A stretch of DNA of 61,895 bases from Bacteroidota bacterium (GTDB lineage: Bacteria > Bacteroidota > Bacteroidia > Palsa-948). Shown one piece after another: positions 17,816-26,845 of this stretch. The position numbers and the translations under genes were made by a program. The notes beneath the pieces are model-generated. The model was not told the DNA's origin. It saw only the letters and a list, made by a program, of their open reading frames with translations, and did no database searches. Position 1 is the stretch's first letter. Each line of letters begins with the position of its first letter. The DNA lies in contig JACQAL010000017.1 of NCBI GenBank assembly GCA_016195025.1, forward strand, positions 1 to 61,895, in the 5' to 3' direction.

Positions 17816-18319
17816 ATGGAACAAACAACTACAGAAGGACCAAAGCGTCCGGGATTTTTAAAGGTACTGTGTATCCTTTCATTCATTGGCACCGGCTTGG
17901 GCTTAATCAGCGGATTATGGAGCTGGTGGGCATTGAATGCTGCTTCTAAGTTAATGGAAGGAATGGGCGGAGCCATGGGCGATGCCATGAAAGATGCTGG
18001 CGCGAGCGGTACTGATGCGGCTGCCGCTATGGGAAGTGCAAGCGATGCTATGAACATGATGGGACTTGACCCGCACAAGCAAGCTACAAGCGCTTTAATT
18101 GTTGCATTACTTAACATTGTAATTTTTGCAGGCGCTTTTATGATGTGGAAACTGAAAAAAACCGGATTCTACATTTACACGCTTGGACAGGTTGCTTCCG
18201 TTGCTGTTCCTTTTATTGTTGTAGGTGGAATGATGGCTGGCGCAATGGGAATAGCAACAGCAATTTTTGCTATTGCATTCATTATCATGTACGGTGTTAA
18301 CCTCAAGCACCTGAGTTAA
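17816..18319 (+). CDS. Four-helix membrane protein of unknown function
   Basis: The 167-residue protein begins MEQTTTEGPKRPGFLKVLCI. Hydrophobic helices lie near residues 18-38, 96-116, 121-141 and 143-162. Between the first two is a Gly/Ala/Met-rich stretch (SKLMEGMGGAMGDAMKDAGA). Similar proteins occur in Bacteroidota, without known function. It is followed by a clear hairpin terminator, so it is probably transcribed alone. Confidence 0.7.
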   Translation: MEQTTTEGPKRPGFLKVLCILSFIGTGLGLISGLWSWWALNAASKLMEGMGGAMGDAMKDAGASGTDAAAAMGSASDAMNMMGLDPHKQATSALIVALLNIVIFAGAFMMWKLKKTGFYIYTLGQVASVAVPFIVVGGMMAGAMGIATAIFAIAFIIMYGVNLKHLS

Positions 18320-18346
18320 TTTTCCCGGTAGGATTAATTTAAATGA

Positions 18347-18378
18347 GACCCTCTCCGCTTTTCGGAGGGGGTTTTTTT
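18347..18378 (+). terminator. Rho-independent terminator
   Basis: Stem ACCCTCTCCG / CGGAGGGGGT with a short CTTTT loop, followed by a run of T. It ends the membrane-protein transcript at 18319. Confidence 0.85.
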
Positions 18379-18427
18379 GTTTATGATTTTCTTGCCTGCC
18401 AATTATAATACTTTGTAATTTCGGGAA

Positions 18428-18814
18428 ATGATTTCTCAAATAACAAAAGGCGTTAAGATTACTGTCCGAACAAAATTTCAGGATGCATTTTCCCGTCCTG
18501 AAACAAGGCACTTTCTTTTCACATATAAAATCATGATTGAAAACCGAAGTGAGTACACTGTTCAACTTCTAAGACGCAAGTGGAACATTTTTGATTCGAA
18601 CGGTGAGCACCGAGTGGTAGAAGGTGATGGCGTTGTCGGTCAGCAACCAGTTCTGACACCAAATGAAATTTACGAATATGAATCCGCTTGCAACTTAGTA
18701 ACTGACATGGGAAAAATGAAAGGCGTGTATGAGATGATGAGAATTATTGACAAAGAAAAATTTTTAGTAGAGATTCCTGAATTTAAATTAATCGCTCCAC
18801 AACGACTAAACTGA
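18428..18814 (+). CDS. apaG: ApaG family protein
   Basis: The 128-residue protein is a single FN3-like beta-sandwich. The family signature is visible: ITVRTKFQDAFSRPETRHFL, FTYKIMIENRS, VQLLRRKWNIFDSNG, VEGDGVVGQQPVLTPNEIYE and YESACNL. In enterobacteria ApaG is linked to cobalt/magnesium resistance; the biochemical role is not settled. TAATTTCG, a possible minus-7 box, lies at 18416-18423, only a few bases before the ATG. Confidence 0.93.
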   Translation: MISQITKGVKITVRTKFQDAFSRPETRHFLFTYKIMIENRSEYTVQLLRRKWNIFDSNGEHRVVEGDGVVGQQPVLTPNEIYEYESACNLVTDMGKMKGVYEMMRIIDKEKFLVEIPEFKLIAPQRLN

Positions 18815-18815
18815 A

Positions 18816-18918
18816 TCTACTAATTTACGAATGAGTACTAATGTACCAATGAAAACCAAAATTCAAATTGCACGCTGGCTGTTATTAGTAGATTAGTACC
18901 GATTAGTAAATTAGTAGA
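18816..18918. repeat. 103-bp TTAGTA word hairpin with 13-bp terminal repeats
   Basis: Perfect 13-bp inverted ends (18816-18828 TCTACTAATTTAC and 18906-18918). The interior is made of further ACTAATG/TTAGTA words. It lies between apaG and pruA, starting 1 bp after the apaG stop. Confidence 0.65.
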
Positions 18919-18941
18919 TAAAAAATAAAACTTAAAACCCA

Positions 18942-20639
18942 ATGAACGGCACATTCAAAATCCCAGTCGCAGTAAACGAACCCATCAAACAATTCGCTCC
19001 CGGAAGCATTGACAGAGAACTTCTGAAAAAAACGCTCGCAGAAATGCGTTCGCAGAAAGTTGACATTCCCATGTATATTGGCAATAAAGAAGTTCGCACC
19101 GGAAAAAAAGTTACGCTCATCTGCCCGCACGACTATAAACATATTTTAGGATATTATCACAAGGGAGATAAAACTCACGTGAAGCAAGCGATTGCCGCTG
19201 CGATGAAGGCGAAAAAGAAATGGATGGAAATGCCGTGGGAACACCGCGCTGCTATTTTCCTTAAAGCCGCTGAGCTGCTTGCGGGTCCTTACCGATATAA
19301 AATTGTTGCCGCTACCATGCTCGGACAATCTAAAAATGTTTTCCAGGCGGAGATTGACGCAGCATGCGAGTCAATAGATTTTTTGCGCTTCAATGTAAAA
19401 TACATGACAGAAATTTACCAGCAGCAAGTGGATTCAACTTCTGCTATGTGGAATCGTTTAGAGTGGCGCCCGCTCGAAGGTTTCATCTGGGCGCTCACTC
19501 CGTTTAACTTCACTGCGATTGGATTGAACTTAACTTCTTCCTGCGCCATGATGGGAAATACGGTTGTGTGGAAACAATCCAACACGGCAATTTACTCTGC
19601 AAATGTGATTATGGAAGTTTTCCGCAAAGCAGGATTGCCTGCAGGAGTAATCAACTGGATTCATTGCGGAGGCGCAGAAACTGCCAATGTGGTTTTAAAT
19701 TCTCCCGACTTCGGAGGAATTCATTTCACCGGCTCCACAGAAGTTTTCAGAAGCATCTGGAAAAAAATCGGAGAGAACATTCATATTTATAAATCGTATC
19801 CGAGAATTGTTGGCGAAACAGGAGGAAAAGATTTTATCATCGGGCACTGTTCCGCTGACCCAAAAGTTTTGGCAACGGCAATCATGCGAGGCGCGTTTGA
19901 ATTCCAAGGACAAAAATGTTCCGCCTGCTCGCGCGCTTATATTCCTTCCAACTTGTGGAGAGAAGTGAAAAAGATTTTTGTAGAAGAAATGTCTACTATG
20001 AAAATGGGGCCGACTGAAGATTTAGGAAACTTCATTAACGCGGTGATTGATGAAGCATCGTTCGATAAAATTGTCGGCTACATTGACCGCGCGAAAAAAG
20101 ACAGAAAGGAAACACAAATAATTGTCGGTGGAAATTATGACAAGAGCAAGGGATATTTTATTCAACCCACAATTATACAGGCAAAAAATCCAACTTACCG
20201 AACCATGTGCGAAGAAATTTTTGGTCCGGTGCTCACGGTTCATGTATATGATGAAAATAAATTTGAAAAGACACTTGACCTTGTAAATACTACTTCTCCT
20301 TACGCGCTCACAGGTTCTATCATTGCGCAGGACAGATATGCAATTTCGCTCGCAGAAAAAAAATTAGTTCACGCTGCAGGAAATTTTTACATCAATGATA
20401 AATGCACGGGCGCAGTGGTTGGCCAGCAGCCGTTTGGAGGTTCACGTGCATCCGGCACATGCGATAAAGCAGGGCACATGATTAACCTTCTGCGCTGGGT
20501 TGCCCCGAGAACTATAAAAGAACTTTTTGTTCCTCCTACTGATTATCGTTATCCATTTCTGGAACCTGATAAAAAACAGAACGGGCATGCCACTGAACCG
20601 AATATTTCTGTGAAGAAAAAAGAATTGGAGAAAAATTAA
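18942..20639 (+). CDS. pruA: L-glutamate gamma-semialdehyde dehydrogenase (P5C dehydrogenase)
   Basis: The 565-residue enzyme oxidises glutamate semialdehyde to glutamate with NAD in proline catabolism. The catalytic Cys is in GQKCSACSR, the general-base Glu in GETGGKD, and FTGSTEVF lies in the cofactor fold. It is of the stand-alone class without a proline dehydrogenase domain, slightly longer than the usual 540 or so because of a Lys-rich tail. Its stop codon overlaps a leftover of the tpiA 3' end on the other strand. Confidence 0.95.
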   Translation: MNGTFKIPVAVNEPIKQFAPGSIDRELLKKTLAEMRSQKVDIPMYIGNKEVRTGKKVTLICPHDYKHILGYYHKGDKTHVKQAIAAAMKAKKKWMEMPWEHRAAIFLKAAELLAGPYRYKIVAATMLGQSKNVFQAEIDAACESIDFLRFNVKYMTEIYQQQVDSTSAMWNRLEWRPLEGFIWALTPFNFTAIGLNLTSSCAMMGNTVVWKQSNTAIYSANVIMEVFRKAGLPAGVINWIHCGGAETANVVLNSPDFGGIHFTGSTEVFRSIWKKIGENIHIYKSYPRIVGETGGKDFIIGHCSADPKVLATAIMRGAFEFQGQKCSACSRAYIPSNLWREVKKIFVEEMSTMKMGPTEDLGNFINAVIDEASFDKIVGYIDRAKKDRKETQIIVGGNYDKSKGYFIQPTIIQAKNPTYRTMCEEIFGPVLTVHVYDENKFEKTLDLVNTTSPYALTGSIIAQDRYAISLAEKKLVHAAGNFYINDKCTGAVVGQQPFGGSRASGTCDKAGHMINLLRWVAPRTIKELFVPPTDYRYPFLEPDKKQNGHATEPNISVKKKELEKN

Positions 20640-20683
20640 ATCGCTGCCCTAATCACTTCCACAAAATCTTTTGCATTCAGAGA
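20636..20683 (-). pseudogene. Displaced 3' end of tpiA (last 15 codons plus stop)
   Basis: On the minus strand this encodes SLNAKDFVEVIRAAI then stop. It closely matches the last residues of the intact tpiA at 21288 (SLIAKDFVEVIKATVQ). The central 19-bp stretch CTTCCACAAAATCTTT plus neighbours is nearly identical at the DNA level. It looks like the original gene end, left behind when the DUF4160/DUF2442 pair entered and supplied a new end. Confidence 0.75.
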
Positions 20684-20690
20684 AGATCTT

Positions 20691-21002
20691 TTATTTCTTG
20701 CCATACTTTGGCATTGACTCGGCAGCAATGGTGGTTTCAAAATGATAGCGGTACCGCTGTTCTTTTCCTAAAAACTGTTCTATGTGAAACACTTCATCAC
20801 AGTTATCAAAAATTAATATTTGTCCATCGCCAATATGATACTTCTTTCTTTCTTTTTCACGAAGGTGTTTGAGTGATGGAAAATATTTGAGAGGAACAAT
20901 AATTATCCGTCCATCCTTAAGAAAAAGACGAATACTTCCTTTATCAGGAAAATCTATTTTATCAATTACCGGAGAAGTATTAATAATGCCTTCAGGTTTC
21001 AT
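20691..21002 (-). CDS. DUF2442 protein
   Basis: 103 residues. The core IRLFLKDGRIIIVPLKYFPS followed by LKHLREKERKKYHIGDGQIL and a final HIEQFLG fits the DUF2442 family, small proteins usually encoded beside DUF4160. Such pairs are often listed as possible toxin-antitoxin modules without firm proof. Here the ATG overlaps the stop of the DUF4160 gene (ATGA), and the pair sits between the intact tpiA and a duplicated tpiA end. Confidence 0.75.
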   Translation of the reverse strand: MKPEGIINTSPVIDKIDFPDKGSIRLFLKDGRIIIVPLKYFPSLKHLREKERKKYHIGDGQILIFDNCDEVFHIEQFLGKEQRYRYHFETTIAAESMPKYGKK

Positions 21003-21280
21003 TTTAGTTTCAAAGAAAGAGGTTTTGATTTCTTTCCTTCAGCAAAGTTAAGAATTTTACTTTTTATTTCGTCTTTATTTTTCTCTATCAGTTTCACAGC
21101 CAAATTTATTTCTGATTTGGATAAATCGCCCGCATCAAAAACCTTAATAGGTTCGAGCCATATTTTAGCTACCCGGCTATTTTTCCCTTTTGTTTTGATA
21201 ATGTGCAAGTGCAATCGTTCTTTTAAATCATACGACACGATAAAAAAAGAAAGATATTTATAAAGAGCTATTTTAGGCAT
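20999..21280 (-). CDS. DUF4160 protein
   Basis: 93 residues starting MPKIALYKYLSFFIVSYDLK. The N-terminal MPxI and the RLHLHI segment correspond to the conserved MPxI and PPHFHV of DUF4160. The C-terminal helix is Lys-rich (KKSKPLSLKLK). It is paired with DUF2442 and probably forms one module with it. A longer frame exists into tpiA, but the ATG at 21280 gives the family start. It begins only 7 bp after the tpiA stop. Confidence 0.75.
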   Translation of the reverse strand: MPKIALYKYLSFFIVSYDLKERLHLHIIKTKGKNSRVAKIWLEPIKVFDAGDLSKSEINLAVKLIEKNKDEIKSKILNFAEGKKSKPLSLKLK

Positions 21281-21287
21281 ATTGATA

Positions 21288-22073
21288 TTATTGAACTGTC
21301 GCTTTAATAACTTCCACAAAATCTTTCGCAATAAGCGAAGCGCCTCCGATTAATCCTCCGTCAACATCGGGCTGCGAAAAAATTGATTTTGCATTTTGCG
21401 GATTGCAACTGCCGCCATAGAGAATGGAAATGTTTTCAGAAATTTCTTTTCCAAATTTTCCCGAAATCACCGAACGGATATAGTTATGCATTTCCTGCGC
21501 TTGTTCAGGAGTGGCGTTCTTCCCTGTGCCGATTGCCCAAACAGGTTCGTATGCAATCACAATATTTTTTATGTGTTCATTGCTGAGGTGAAAAAGACAT
21601 TCTTCAATTTGATGCGTGATGGTTTGAAATTCTTTTCCTGATTCTCGTTCCGATAATGTTTCACCAATACAGCAAATCACGGATAAATTATTTTCAAGAG
21701 CAGAGTCTATTTTCTTTGCAACAATTTGATTTGTCTCTCCAAAAATATTTCTTCGTTCCGAGTGCCCGATGATCACATAATCCACATTGATGGACTTCAA
21801 CATCGCTGCGGAAACTTCTCCCGTAAATGCTCCGTTATTTTCCGCAGAACAATTCTGCGCGGCAATTTTTCCTTCCCATGCCTGCACTAATCCTCCAGCA
21901 TCAGAAAGCAGAATGAACGGTGGCGCAATTACAATCTCAGGAAGTTTTTTACCGGAATCTTCCAATAGAATTTCTTCCTGTTCAATCAACTCAAATAATT
22001 CCACAATGAAATCTCTTCCCTCATCGTGGGTTTTATTCATCTTCCAGTTGCCGGCAACTATTTTTTTTCTCAT
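21288..22073 (-). CDS. tpiA: Triose-phosphate isomerase
   Basis: The 261-residue glycolytic TIM barrel interconverts dihydroxyacetone phosphate and glyceraldehyde 3-phosphate. Active-site residues are visible: Lys in GNWKMNK, His in IIGHSERR, Glu in AYEPVWAIGTG, and the phosphate-binding ILYGGSC and GGLIGGAS. Its last 16 codons are duplicated downstream at 20636-20683, on the far side of the DUF4160/DUF2442 pair, so the present 3' end may have been delivered by that cassette. Confidence 0.97.
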   Translation of the reverse strand: MRKKIVAGNWKMNKTHDEGRDFIVELFELIEQEEILLEDSGKKLPEIVIAPPFILLSDAGGLVQAWEGKIAAQNCSAENNGAFTGEVSAAMLKSINVDYVIIGHSERRNIFGETNQIVAKKIDSALENNLSVICCIGETLSERESGKEFQTITHQIEECLFHLSNEHIKNIVIAYEPVWAIGTGKNATPEQAQEMHNYIRSVISGKFGKEISENISILYGGSCNPQNAKSIFSQPDVDGGLIGGASLIAKDFVEVIKATVQ

Positions 22074-22130
22074 CTATTTTATTCTGGTAACGAAGTAACG
22101 AATTTTGTTACGAATATTACAAATTAATTT

Positions 22131-23444
22131 CTATTGAATACGGACGCGTGGATCCAAAATTCCATAGACAATATCAACCACAATATTTATCACCACGTAA
22201 ATAAATCCAATCACCAAAACTCCGCCCATGATGATGGGCAAATCTTGTTTGTCGAGCGCGTTTACAATTTCGGAACCGATGCCGCGCCAGCCGAAAACAT
22301 ATTCTACAAACACAGCGCCCGCCATGAGTCCGGCAAACCATCCGGAGATTGCCGTCACAACCGGGTTTAAAGAATTTTTCAGCGCGTGTTTGAAAATAAT
22401 TGTGTAATAACTCAGCCCTTTCGCTTTTGCCGTGCGGATATAATCTTGCCCCATCACATCGAGCAACGAACTTCGCGTGAGCTGCACAATAATTGCGAGC
22501 GGGCGAATTCCTAGCGTGAGCGCAGGAAGAATTATATTTTTCAGAGAGAGATGTTCGTTTCCGTAATCATCAATGATGAATAAACTTCCTTCGTTGTTCA
22601 ATCCGGTTCCGGGAAAAATAATATAGTTATGAATAAACGGAATCACATCCCACGCAAGATTTATGAGATAGCCCGAAAACCAAATCACAAAACCAATGAA
22701 TCCCCAGCGGAGAAATTGCAGAATAATAATGTCGCCTTTTTTGCCTTCGTTTTTTTTCTTTTTCAATCGCATGATTCCAACCACCGAGCCAATTATCCCT
22801 CCCATAAGAAAAAATAAAAGTACGATTGTGGGAAAAGGAAATTGTTTTGACCAGAGATAACCGAATGTCATCGCTACAATCAAGCCGATATAAAAAGATG
22901 GTCCGGACATTCCGAGCACCGCAAAAAAAAGCGAACCGGTGTCGAGCCAAGTTCCTTTTTTCACAGCGGAAAGAATGCCAAGCAAAATTCCAATGATGGA
23001 TGCAAACAGCATGGCTGCAAATGCGAGCACTGCAGTTTCGGGAAGCGTATCTGCAAGAATATCGGAAACCGGTCTGCGCGAAATATACGAGCGCCTGAGA
23101 TATGGCATTTTCAAAACAAATTCTTTCGAGGAAGAAACCTGAAAAAGTTTTATCACCGAAGAATATTTTTTCGGATTCAGGTAAAAAGAACTTTCGGTGT
23201 TTTTTGTTTCGTGAACAGAAAAAGGCGAAATATCATTCAGGTAAAGAAGATATTGCACGAGAACCGGCTTGTCTCTTCCGATATCTTTATTGATGGCCTC
23301 AATTTGTTCCTTCGTTGCATTTTGCCCGAGCATCATGCGCGCGGGGTCACCGGGAAGAATATTGAAAAGAAAAAAAACAATTGTAATCACTCCCCACATT
23401 ACGAGGAAACCGTAGAAGAGCCGCTTGAAAATAAATCTTCCCAC
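22131..23444 (-). CDS. DppB-type ABC transporter permease
   Basis: The 437-residue inner-membrane protein is the first permease of a dipeptide/oligopeptide/nickel importer class. The N-terminus RFIFKRLFYGFLVMWGVITI with LPGDPARMMLGQNAT is typical, and the EAA-type loop is in SLLDVMGQDYIRTAKAKGLS. It is about 100 residues longer than usual because of a periplasmic segment (about 75-130) and an extra hydrophobic region with KKKKNEGKKG near residue 230. No partner permease, ATPase or binding protein is in the window. Confidence 0.9.
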   Translation of the reverse strand: MGRFIFKRLFYGFLVMWGVITIVFFLFNILPGDPARMMLGQNATKEQIEAINKDIGRDKPVLVQYLLYLNDISPFSVHETKNTESSFYLNPKKYSSVIKLFQVSSSKEFVLKMPYLRRSYISRRPVSDILADTLPETAVLAFAAMLFASIIGILLGILSAVKKGTWLDTGSLFFAVLGMSGPSFYIGLIVAMTFGYLWSKQFPFPTIVLLFFLMGGIIGSVVGIMRLKKKKNEGKKGDIIILQFLRWGFIGFVIWFSGYLINLAWDVIPFIHNYIIFPGTGLNNEGSLFIIDDYGNEHLSLKNIILPALTLGIRPLAIIVQLTRSSLLDVMGQDYIRTAKAKGLSYYTIIFKHALKNSLNPVVTAISGWFAGLMAGAVFVEYVFGWRGIGSEIVNALDKQDLPIIMGGVLVIGFIYVVINIVVDIVYGILDPRVRIQ

Positions 23445-23504
23445 AAGGCGAATTTAAGATTATAGATTATGGATTGTAGATTGCAAAATAAAAATCATTA
23501 ACAT

Positions 23505-24623
23505 TTATTTCTTAAAAAACTTTTCCTGAACAGAACTATATGATGGAAACGAATGATAATGCCAGATATCAATCACCGTTCCTTTTTTCAGAAGCATCAG
23601 CCCGGGATTTGAACGAATCATTGTTTTGAGTTGCGTTCCATCCGTCAGATAAAAATCAATATCCGCTCTGGTTTCTTTTTTGAAAGATTCAATCTGGTCG
23701 GCTGAAGCAGTAAGGCAAATGATGGGAACTTTATCTGAGTGACAAAGTTTCACGAAGTCATTCACTTTTCCAAAAATATTTTTGTTTGTTTTATCCAAAT
23801 CGTAACATACAAGAAAAAAATAATATCCATTGTAATTCAGAATTTGCTCCGTGTAATCGCTGCCATCAAGAGAAGTAATACTAAAATCGTGAATAGCGGG
23901 TTTATCTCCTTCGCGAATCACTTTATCTTTCCTGTCAATGTATTTATAAGTGGAGTCAATCGTTTTAATTTGTTCGGGCGTGAGTTCAATTTGCTTGCCA
24001 TTTTTTTCATAGATGAAAACCATCTGAATGCTGTCGGTTTTTGCATTGGGCGGAAGTTTCATTCCATCCTGAATATTTTTTCCAATCGCATACGGACGAA
24101 AATCTTTTATGGGAAGATAATTGTAGGTGTAAAGCGGAAACGAAAGTGAAGTAATAATTCCAATCGCGAGAAAAATTTTTTCAATCGCTCCGGAAAAAAC
24201 CGGACGGATATAAGAGTTTTTGAGCAGCATAACAATCGTCATCACCAGCATAATAATATTGTTTCGAAATTCCTGCCACGGAGTCATTTTGATTGCGTCA
24301 CCGAAACATCCGCATTCTTTCACTGCATCGTAATAGCCGGAATAAAAATTTAATCCCGCAAAAAATAAAATCATCAGTAGCAAAAGCCAGAGCGTAAGTT
24401 TAATTCGTGAGCCGAGCAGAAGCATGTAGCCAAGCAAAACTTCGAGCGCACACATGAAAATAGAAATGGAAAGTGAAAGCGGTTTGAGCCATTCCATTCC
24501 GAAAACTTCCCAATATTCATCCAACTTGTATGCAAAGCCGAGCGGGTCATTGGCTTTGATGAGTCCGGAAAAAATAAAAAGCAGTCCAACTAAAATTCGA
24601 AAAATGACTATGAGTATTTTCAT
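23505..24623 (-). CDS. DoxX-family membrane protein with thioredoxin-like C-terminal domain
   Basis: 372 residues. The first 150 contain four membrane helices with FSGLIKANDPLGFAYKLDEY, a Bacteroidota DoxX subfamily signature, and ECGCFGD. After a fifth helix (about 150-170) the soluble part from about 240 to 372 looks like a thioredoxin/AhpC-like fold (HDFSITSLDGSDYTEQIL, YYFFLVCYDL), but no CxxC is present there. Its ATG overlaps the stop of the DUF1599 gene. This pair next to tpiA is an arrangement I know from other Bacteroidota. Confidence 0.82.
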   Translation of the reverse strand: MKILIVIFRILVGLLFIFSGLIKANDPLGFAYKLDEYWEVFGMEWLKPLSLSISIFMCALEVLLGYMLLLGSRIKLTLWLLLLMILFFAGLNFYSGYYDAVKECGCFGDAIKMTPWQEFRNNIIMLVMTIVMLLKNSYIRPVFSGAIEKIFLAIGIITSLSFPLYTYNYLPIKDFRPYAIGKNIQDGMKLPPNAKTDSIQMVFIYEKNGKQIELTPEQIKTIDSTYKYIDRKDKVIREGDKPAIHDFSITSLDGSDYTEQILNYNGYYFFLVCYDLDKTNKNIFGKVNDFVKLCHSDKVPIICLTASADQIESFKKETRADIDFYLTDGTQLKTMIRSNPGLMLLKKGTVIDIWHYHSFPSYSSVQEKFFKK

Positions 24624-25174
24624 ACAGCGTGATGTTCTTTTTCTTCCAACTTTATCAACGCAAACACAGCATAATTAATCACGTCTAAATAATTCGCATC
24701 AATGCCTTCTGAGATTAAAGTTTTTCCTTTGTGGTCTTCTATCTGGCGAACGCGCAACAGTTTCATCAGGATTAAATCTGCAAACGAACTTATCCGCATC
24801 TCTCGCCATGCTTCACCGTAATCGTGATTTTTATTTTCCATTAATGCTTTTGCTTGGATAGAAAACTTATCAAACATCTTGCCCGCTTCTTCCACCGGAA
24901 TTTCATGGCGGGAATCATTCTCAAGTTCGAGTTGAATCAAACCGATAATGGAATAATTCACAATGCCGATATAATCCGAACCAATATCTTCTTTTATTTT
25001 TTGAGTTCCCTTATCGTCAATCGTGCGGATGCGCTGCGTCTTGATAAAAATCTGATCAACGATGCTCGGTGTACGCATCACGCGCCATGCCGAGCCGTAA
25101 TCCATCATCTTTTTAATAAAAATATCTTTGCACTGCTTAATGACTGAATCAAACTGCGAAGAAGTTTTGCTCAT
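24620..25174 (-). CDS. DUF1599 protein
   Basis: 184 residues, start MSKTSSQFDSVIKQCKDIFI. The protein is a clear internal duplication: KKMMDYGSAWRVMRTPSIVD and ENKNHDYGEAWREMRISSFA each precede an IxxIxRIRTIDD/LLRVRQIEDHKG segment. This is the hallmark of DUF1599, whose helical fold is nucleotide-related but whose role is unknown. It is divergent from folP and has a good minus-7 box upstream. Confidence 0.88.
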   Translation of the reverse strand: MSKTSSQFDSVIKQCKDIFIKKMMDYGSAWRVMRTPSIVDQIFIKTQRIRTIDDKGTQKIKEDIGSDYIGIVNYSIIGLIQLELENDSRHEIPVEEAGKMFDKFSIQAKALMENKNHDYGEAWREMRISSFADLILMKLLRVRQIEDHKGKTLISEGIDANYLDVINYAVFALIKLEEKEHHAV

Positions 25175-25188
25175 AGGGAAATGTTGCA

Positions 25189-25196
25189 CAAATTTA
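25189..25196 (-). promoter_or_regulatory. Putative minus-7 box for the DUF1599 operon
   Basis: The minus strand reads TAAATTTG, an exact TAnnTTTG match, 15 bp upstream of the ATG at 25174. Confidence 0.5.
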
Positions 25197-25218
25197 ATCT
25201 TTTATCAGGATTACTGAA

Positions 25219-26067
25219 GTGAAAATTGTTTTCAAAAATAAGACGCTTAACCTTTCTGCTCCCACTGTGATGGGAATATTAAATGTTACTCCTGATTCTT
25301 TTTTTGACGGAGGAAAATTTACAAACGAAAAAAATATTTTACTCCGTACCGAAGAAATAATTTCAGAAGGCGGAGATATTATTGACATTGGCGGAGTTTC
25401 CACCCGCCCGAATGCTCCCGATGTTTCCGAGGAAGAAGAATTGAAACGATTGATTCCAGCGATTAAACTCGTGCGAAAAAAATTTCCTTCTGCAATTATT
25501 TCTGCCGATACATTCAGAAGTAAAGTTGCCGAAGAAGCCATAAATGCCGGTGCGGATATGATTAATGATATTTCCGGTGGCTCCGTCATTGTGAGCGGAG
25601 CGAAGCAATCTCACAGCATGTTCGAAACAATTGCCAAACTAAAAGTCCCTTACGTGCTCATGCACATACAAGGAACACCGCAGATGATGCAAAAAAATCC
25701 GCACTATAAAAATGTAGTGAAAGAAGTGAAGAAATATTTCTCGGAAAAAATTTCTCGACTGCAAAAAATTGGGGTAACGCAAATTATTATCGACCCAGGA
25801 TTTGGTTTCGGAAAAAATTTAGAACATAATTATACGTTGTTGAAAAATCTTTCAGAGTTTAAAAGTTTTGGCTTACCAATTCTCGTTGGCATTTCAAGAA
25901 AAGGAATGATACAAAAAGTGCTTGGCATAAATCCGGAAGAGGCATTGAACGGAACCACAGCTGCAAACACCATAGCATTAATGAACGGAGCAAATATTTT
26001 GCGAGTGCATGATGTGAAGGAAGCGAAAGAGGCGGTGAAGATTTTTAACTTTACACAAAAATCATAA
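25219..26067 (+). CDS. folP: Dihydropteroate synthase
   Basis: The 282-residue TIM-barrel enzyme condenses p-aminobenzoate with the pterin pyrophosphate in folate synthesis. Motifs: VMGILNVTPDSFFDGG, DIGGVSTRP, MINDISGG, IIDPGFGFGK, LVGISRKG and a final LRVHDV. The start is GTG; the encoded residues KIVFKNKTLNLSAPTVMGIL align with the family start. It overlaps nothing but directly abuts cdaA, the usual Bacteroidota partner. Confidence 0.96.
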   Translation: MKIVFKNKTLNLSAPTVMGILNVTPDSFFDGGKFTNEKNILLRTEEIISEGGDIIDIGGVSTRPNAPDVSEEEELKRLIPAIKLVRKKFPSAIISADTFRSKVAEEAINAGADMINDISGGSVIVSGAKQSHSMFETIAKLKVPYVLMHIQGTPQMMQKNPHYKNVVKEVKKYFSEKISRLQKIGVTQIIIDPGFGFGKNLEHNYTLLKNLSEFKSFGLPILVGISRKGMIQKVLGINPEEALNGTTAANTIALMNGANILRVHDVKEAKEAVKIFNFTQKS

Positions 26068-26838
26068 ATGGATTTTCTCTCTTTCACCTGGATTGATTTG
26101 CTCGACATATTTCTTGTCGCCATTCTGCTTTACCAGTTGTACCGTTTGGTGCAAGGAACAGTGGCAATGAATATTTTCATAGGTATTCTTGCGGTTTATT
26201 TCGTTTGGAAAATTGTGGAAGCGCTGAAAATGCAAATGCTCAGCGAAATCATCGGCAAGTTCATTGATGTGGGAATTATCGCACTGCTGATTGTGTTTCA
26301 GCCGGAGTTAAGAAGATTTCTTCTGCTCATCGGCACTCCGGAAATTCTGGAGAGGTTTGCTTTCTGGAATAAATTTTTCAAAACAAAAAAGAAAATATTT
26401 TCTTCCGATTTGCAATCTATTATAAAAGCATGCAAAGAAATGAGCGAAACAAAAACCGGAGCGCTGATTATTCTTGCCACCAATTCTGATTTGGGATTTT
26501 ATATTAAGACAGGCGAGCAGATGGACGCAAAAGTTTCCGCAAAAACTTTGGAAAGTATTTTCTACAAAAATTCTCCGCTTCACGATGGTGCGGTAATAAT
26601 TTCCAACGGAAAAATCCGCGCGGCACGCTGCGTGCTTCCTATTACCGAGCGCGATGATTTTCCAAGCCATCTCGGCATGCGCCACCGCGCGGCAGCAGGT
26701 ATCACCGAAGCAAGCGATGCGCTCGCAATTATTGTTTCGGAACAAACGGGAGAAATTTCTCTCGCCAAAGAAGGATGGATTGAAAATGCGCTCAGCCCGG
26801 AAAAGTTGAAACAAAGAATTGAAATGGAAATGTCGTAA
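26068..26838 (+). CDS. cdaA: Diadenylate cyclase, CdaA type
   Basis: The 256-residue membrane enzyme makes cyclic di-AMP from two ATP. Three N-terminal helices (about 8-80) precede the DisA_N domain, with the catalytic motifs LHDGAVII and GMRHRAAAGITEASDALAII and then VSEQTGEISLA. All active-site residues are present. It starts immediately after the folP stop and is surely co-transcribed with it. The signal controls cell-wall and osmotic functions in other bacteria. Confidence 0.95.
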   Translation: MDFLSFTWIDLLDIFLVAILLYQLYRLVQGTVAMNIFIGILAVYFVWKIVEALKMQMLSEIIGKFIDVGIIALLIVFQPELRRFLLLIGTPEILERFAFWNKFFKTKKKIFSSDLQSIIKACKEMSETKTGALIILATNSDLGFYIKTGEQMDAKVSAKTLESIFYKNSPLHDGAVIISNGKIRAARCVLPITERDDFPSHLGMRHRAAAGITEASDALAIIVSEQTGEISLAKEGWIENALSPEKLKQRIEMEMS

Positions 26839-26845
26839 TCGGTTT

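Noticed and set aside
20691-21280. Proven toxin-antitoxin system
   Set aside because: DUF4160/DUF2442 pairs are only predicted to be such modules; nothing in the sequence shows toxicity.
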